Assembly (NCBI RefSeq): GCF_001303895.1
Contig: NZ_LJSD01000011.1
Span: forward strand, 124,001 to 188,000
DNA length: 64,000 bases
Reading direction: 5' to 3'
Source of the DNA: Mesorhizobium sp. 1M-11
Lineage (GTDB): Bacteria; Pseudomonadota; Alphaproteobacteria; Rhizobiales; Rhizobiaceae
The notes under the pieces were generated by a model, which worked only from the letters and a program-made list of their open reading frames with translations, ran no database searches and was not told where the DNA came from. The position numbers and the translations under genes were made by a program. Shown one piece after another: positions 60,848-64,000 of the stretch; the first letter of the stretch is position 1; the number at the start of each line of letters is the position of its first letter.

Positions 60848-62029
60848 TTATTTCTCCAGCCGATTGTACTTCTTCAGCGCGTCCTGCAGACGGTCATGCG
60901 GGATGGCGAAGGAGACGTTATCGTCGCGCCCCTTCATGGTCTCGGCCGCCACCATGGCATTGATGATCGCCTCTTCCGTGGCGTCGGCAGTAGCATGGAA
61001 GAGTGGATTCATCTTGTCGTTGGAGACCATCTCGACCGTCGTGTTCTTCTCCTGGTTGAAAGCCTCGGGATTGGCGGTCGAGAACGTGATGAAGATGTCG
61101 CCACTGCCGTTGCCGCCATAGCCGCCGGTCTTGGCGATGCCGAGTGGCACGCGCCGGGCGAGACGCTTCAATTGATGCGGCAGCAGCGGCGCGTCGGTGG
61201 CCACCACAACGATGATCGAACCCGCCTCCTCACGTTTCCATGACACGTCCGGCATCAGGTCGGTGATCTCCTTGCCCACCGGAACACCGGCAATGGTGAG
61301 GTCTGCGCGCGAACCGAAATTACCCTGGACGAGCACACCGACATTGTAGCCGCCATCCTCGGCCGACAACTTGCGAGAGGCCGTGCCCGTGCCGCCCTTG
61401 AAGTTGAAAAGGTTCATGCCGGTGCCGCCGCCGACATTGCCTTCGGCAATCGGACCGGATTTTGCCGTGTCCAACGCGGCATACACATGCTCCTTCTTCA
61501 CATGCATGCCATTGATGTCGTTCAAGATGCCGTCCCAGGTCTCGGCCACCACGGGCAGCCGCCAGTAGAGATCGCGGAAATGCGGACCGACGAGATTGTT
61601 CTCGGCTTCCCAAGAAATCACCGAGTCGCGCACGACACCAACGCTATGCGTGTTGGTGATCATCACCGGGCCTTCGAGGAAACCACTTTCCTCGATCCAG
61701 GTCGTTCCGGTCATCTCGCCATTGCCGTTCAGCGAATACCAGCCGGCGAAGGATGGCCCGAACGCCTTGCCACGCGGCAGAATCGCGGTGACACCGGTAC
61801 GCACCGGCCCTTTTCCCACCTCGATCTTGCCTTCGCCCTCGATGATCGTCGAATAGCCGACCGCGACGCCCGGCACGTCGGTGATGGCGTTGTTCGGCCC
61901 CGGTGTTCCCTCGAACGGAATGCCGAGATCGCGGGCGCGGGGCTTCTCGGCCGCCGCCGCGGCAGCCGCGCTCATGGCCAGAGCGATGCCGCACATCGCC
62001 CCGACCAAACTCCTGTTTGCACGTTCCAT
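60848..62029 (-). CDS. P1-family peptidase (DmpA/BapA type), periplasmic
   Basis: A 393-residue N-terminal-nucleophile peptidase. The signal peptide is SLVGAMCGIALAMSAAAAAA-AEK. The family start is RARDLGIPFEGTPGPNNAIT, VPGVAVGYSTI; the autocleavage and nucleophile site is GIAKTGGYGGNGSGDIFITF near residue 290, where the serine after Gly-Asn-Gly becomes the N-terminus of the beta chain, and NVGGGTGMNLFNFKGGTGTA is the conserved glycine-rich loop. Members act as D- or beta-aminopeptidases. The export signal suggests processing of external peptides. A TTGACGT-A-ACGTCAA palindrome lies about 108 bases upstream of the start. Confidence 0.88.
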   Translation of the reverse strand: MERANRSLVGAMCGIALAMSAAAAAAAEKPRARDLGIPFEGTPGPNNAITDVPGVAVGYSTIIEGEGKIEVGKGPVRTGVTAILPRGKAFGPSFAGWYSLNGNGEMTGTTWIEESGFLEGPVMITNTHSVGVVRDSVISWEAENNLVGPHFRDLYWRLPVVAETWDGILNDINGMHVKKEHVYAALDTAKSGPIAEGNVGGGTGMNLFNFKGGTGTASRKLSAEDGGYNVGVLVQGNFGSRADLTIAGVPVGKEITDLMPDVSWKREEAGSIIVVVATDAPLLPHQLKRLARRVPLGIAKTGGYGGNGSGDIFITFSTANPEAFNQEKNTTVEMVSNDKMNPLFHATADATEEAIINAMVAAETMKGRDDNVSFAIPHDRLQDALKKYNRLEK

Positions 62030-62136
62030 AGTGTCTCCTCCACTCTCATGAAAACGCGCTCAGTCCTCCTTTGATCTGTCGATCAACCGAGCGACGGGCA
62101 CATATCGCCATCAAGGAATGGAAGCGGCAATCACGA

Positions 62137-62151
62137 TTGACGTAACGTCAA
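62137..62151. promoter_or_regulatory. TTGACGT-A-ACGTCAA palindrome
   Basis: Perfect 7-base arms around one base, upstream of the peptidase gene. The arms equal a LiuR-type half-site, but the spacing is one base shorter than at ETF-QO, so the regulator is uncertain. Confidence 0.45.
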
Positions 62152-62223
62152 CGCAAAGGGAGATTCTGGACCAAAGGCTGGAGCCAGCACGGCAGATCCG
62201 CAATTCGGGACCGTAATCTCGCC

Positions 62224-62259
62224 AAAAAAGATTGGCCCGACCAGAGGCCGGGCCAATCT
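62224..62259 (-). terminator. Rho-independent terminator of porin copy 2
   Basis: Read leftward: AGATTGGCCCG then GCCTCTGGT then CGGGCCAATCT, then TTTTT. An 11-bp stem about 75 bases after the porin stop. Confidence 0.85.
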
Positions 62260-62334
62260 TCGGTGAAACCTTCACCTCGATAAAAAGAGCGAATGACTGG
62301 AGGTCAAGCCGGCACCCGCTAAAGGAGAAAAATC

Positions 62335-63495
62335 CTAGAAGTCGCGCTGGAAGCGAAGGATGCCGCCGACGCTGCTGTCCTTGTCGGCACCGGACCAGCT
62401 GCCGCGATAGTCGGCATCGCCGAACTTGCCTTCGTTGACGTAGTCAACTTCGGCCGTGACAGTGAAGCCTGGAACCAGCTGGTGCGCGACGTTGACGGCG
62501 ACGCCGAGGGTCTCGCCTTCGTCATACGACACCTGGGCGTTCAAAGAGGTCTTCTCGCTGAACTTGTAGGTGCCGCCGCCCCAGACGGCCCAGTTGCCGC
62601 CCCATGGCTTGTAGAAGCTGCGGTAGATATTGTCGTCGGTACCGTAGCCGCCCATGATGAACAGCGAGATCTGGTCGGTGGCGTTCACATCCAAGCGAAT
62701 CTTGCCGGCCCACTCTTCCCAAGAGCTGTTGTAAGCGACGACACCGGAAATGCCGCCCCAGCCCTGGGTATACTTGGCGCCGAGCACGACGTTCGGAACG
62801 TAGCTGTCGATCGTCTGGTCATTGTCGTCGGTAAAGACCCAGTTGCCATCACCGTCCTTGACGTAGGTATCGTAGCTGCCCGAACCCTGCTCCAGCGAGA
62901 CGAGTGCCGAGAAACCGTTGCCGCCGTCGAAGGTGTAGCTGATCAGGTTGGTATCGAACTCGCCGTAAGGAACCAGCGTATCCTGGATGACGTTGGCGGC
63001 ATAGCCCGAGAAGGTGTCATAGGCCGACTCGTCCTTACCGACGCGCAGGCCGCCGAGCTGGATCCAGGCCCACTTCAGCTGGATGTCGCCTTTGTTGCCG
63101 GCTTCGCCGCTGCCATCGCGGTTGCCGAAGTTGAAGCGGGTCTCGGTAAACGTCTTCAATGTACCGAGCTCGGTTTCCTGGCCGGTCCAGGTACGCAGGG
63201 CCAGACGAGCGTTTTTCTGCCAGGTGTCCTGCTCATCGCCGTCGAGACGATCGCGGGTCTTGGCGCCGTCGAAGGAGCCAATATCACCGAAGCCGGCATC
63301 GTAACGGACGTAGCCGCCGATACGCAGACAGGTCTCGGTGCCTGGAATGTAGAAATAGCCGGCGCCGTAGACGTCGCAGATCTTGACGTATTCTGCCGGT
63401 TCCGGCTCTGCGACGACGACGGCGTCGGCGGCGCGAGCGCCGGAAACGGCAATCAAAGCCGCTGCCGAGCCGAGAAGAAGGGTGTGGATTTTCAC
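62335..63495 (-). CDS. Omp2b-like outer membrane porin (Porin_2), copy 2
   Basis: A 386-residue porin closely similar to copy 1 at 10681-11832 (same EPAEYVKICDVYGAGYFYIP segment, same GSYGD/STRW architecture and RFQRDF end). The signal peptide is KIHTLLLGSAAALIAVSGARA. Differences concentrate in loops, for example GSYDTYVKDGDGNWVFTDDN against the GEYNTFVDDGAGNWVPG region, so pore selectivity or phage recognition may differ. It starts at GTG 63495 with AGGGGATATCA upstream. It is on the opposite strand to copy 1 and has a perfect 8-bp palindrome about 130 bases upstream. Confidence 0.95.
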   Translation of the reverse strand: MKIHTLLLGSAAALIAVSGARAADAVVVAEPEPAEYVKICDVYGAGYFYIPGTETCLRIGGYVRYDAGFGDIGSFDGAKTRDRLDGDEQDTWQKNARLALRTWTGQETELGTLKTFTETRFNFGNRDGSGEAGNKGDIQLKWAWIQLGGLRVGKDESAYDTFSGYAANVIQDTLVPYGEFDTNLISYTFDGGNGFSALVSLEQGSGSYDTYVKDGDGNWVFTDDNDQTIDSYVPNVVLGAKYTQGWGGISGVVAYNSSWEEWAGKIRLDVNATDQISLFIMGGYGTDDNIYRSFYKPWGGNWAVWGGGTYKFSEKTSLNAQVSYDEGETLGVAVNVAHQLVPGFTVTAEVDYVNEGKFGDADYRGSWSGADKDSSVGGILRFQRDF

Positions 63496-63828
63496 TGATA
63501 TCCCCTGTTCGTGCTTAGGACCGTCAAGTTCCCCCAGTCGCGAGCAAAAACGCCGCCGGAAGTTCCCGATCCGAACGGGCCGGACTATGCATAATTTGTG
63601 GCGACGACTTCGATAACAAAAATGTTACCGGTCTGTAACATTCTAAATTATATGCAAGTATACAAATGGATACTGCAAAAACTCAAACCACTGATTCTGC
63701 TGTAAAATTTGCAATGTCGAGAAATTTTCATGGAATAGTATCAATTTTCATACCAGAAACGACGGCATCGATCCACGCCAATAGTGCCTCATTCATGTTG
63801 CAATGAAGACACAATCGGTCAGGCGACC
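63496..63828. other. Porin copy 2 upstream region
   Basis: This 333-base, AT-rich gap contains the palindrome at 63621-63642 and presumably the porin promoter. No gene is seen. Confidence 0.6.
63621..63642. promoter_or_regulatory. Operator-like palindrome upstream of porin copy 2
   Basis: AATGTTAC, six bases (CGGTCT), GTAACATT: perfect 8-base arms, 126 bases upstream of the porin start. The regulator is unknown. Confidence 0.5.
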
Positions 63829-64000
63829 ATGGATCTGGATGCTTTGGACTGCTTCTGATCGAAAATCTGCTGCGCGTGATGGATCGCGTGCGCGTTGTTT
63901 TCGGACCAATCGCGCAGCACGCTGAGGGGCAATTTCAGAGAATTGCCCAGTGCGGTGAGGCTGTATTCAACGCCGGGCGGCGTGGTGTCGACGAGGTGAC
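63829..64000 (-). CDS. HxlR-family transcriptional regulator (3' part, cut by the window edge)
   Basis: The last 56 codons of a winged-helix HxlR regulator. The wing and the following helix read PPGVEYSLTALGNSLKLPLS, matching the family (V-x-Y-x-L-T-x-x-G-x-x-L), then VLRDWSENNAHAI and a polar tail, ending KASRSMVA at 63829. HxlR proteins often sense oxidative or electrophilic stress. The start and DNA-binding helices lie beyond the right edge, as does any target gene. Confidence 0.82.

Larger units (their letters stand above)
62030..62334. other. Gap between the P1 peptidase and porin copy 2
   Basis: It contains the upstream region of the peptidase, the palindrome at 62137-62151 and the porin terminator at 62224-62259. 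No gene is seen in 305 bases. Confidence 0.6.

Noticed and set aside
1..64000. CRISPR arrays, tRNA or rRNA genes, insertion sequences and riboswitches.
   Set aside because: No regularly spaced repeats, tRNA-like T-arm sequences, transposase or integrase frames, or known riboswitch cores were recognised by reading; a covariance-model search would be needed to exclude small RNAs.

Overview
The window is a GC-rich chromosomal stretch from a member of the Rhizobiales, most likely Mesorhizobium or a close relative in the Phyllobacteriaceae. The indicators are two Omp2b-like (Porin_2) porins, a cycHJKL-type cytochrome c maturation cluster next to degP and a feuN-feuP-feuQ two-component system, glnE with its neighbouring kinases, and short intergenic repeats of the kind common in mesorhizobia. 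No tRNA, rRNA, CRISPR array, transposase or integrase was recognised. Both ends cut genes: a TraA relaxase on the left and an HxlR-family regulator on the right.

Layout, left to right. (1) 1-2604: end of a conjugative element with the Ti-type arrangement, traA to the left, traC-traD to the right and a Q-type oriT between them. It stops after traD, without traG, at a 17-bp perfect palindrome. (2) 2654-7394: a metal-stress module. A leftward operon encodes a DUF2282 bufferin precursor, its DUF692 (MNIO) modifying enzyme, the DUF2063 partner, a DoxX membrane protein and a DUF1223 thiol protein. Divergent from it lie an ECF sigma factor (SigF type) and its membrane anti-sigma NrsF. Both divergent starts carry the same promoter, GTAAC-N17-CGAA. 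(3) 7542-10352: a peroxiredoxin and a divergent TetR regulator with two operators, then a second TetR regulator with its own palindrome and a small membrane protein. (4) 10681-15059: porin, PLP aminotransferase, a histidine-phosphatase-fold protein with an altered active site, and a sterol-desaturase-like hydroxylase.

(5) 15213-24555: leucine/isovalerate catabolism (TetR regulator, isovaleryl-CoA dehydrogenase, both methylcrotonyl-CoA carboxylase subunits), interrupted by two genes on the other strand, one of them a PcfJ-domain protein. (6) 24647-36891: GNAT acetyltransferase, two tandem LivK-type binding proteins, small secreted proteins, AMP nucleosidase, two tandem DUF922 proteins, ETF-ubiquinone oxidoreductase (which takes electrons from acyl-CoA dehydrogenases such as the isovaleryl-CoA enzyme) and a uracil-DNA glycosylase with too few cysteines for the family 4 Fe-S cluster. 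(7) 37095-47889: XRE regulator, EamA exporter, aminopeptidase N, a PAS-containing kinase, a frameshifted EF-hand protein and glnE.

(8) 47901-59071: a two-component system, DegP-type protease, ccmH-ccmF-ccmE-ccmI for cytochrome c maturation, a lipoprotein and the feuN-feuP-feuQ envelope signalling operon. (9) 59357-64000: a solitary phage/GTA-type DUF3168 gene, a ProC-like reductase, a P1-family (DmpA/BapA) peptidase, the second porin and the cut HxlR gene. All functions are inferred from sequence motifs and gene order; no database search was run.
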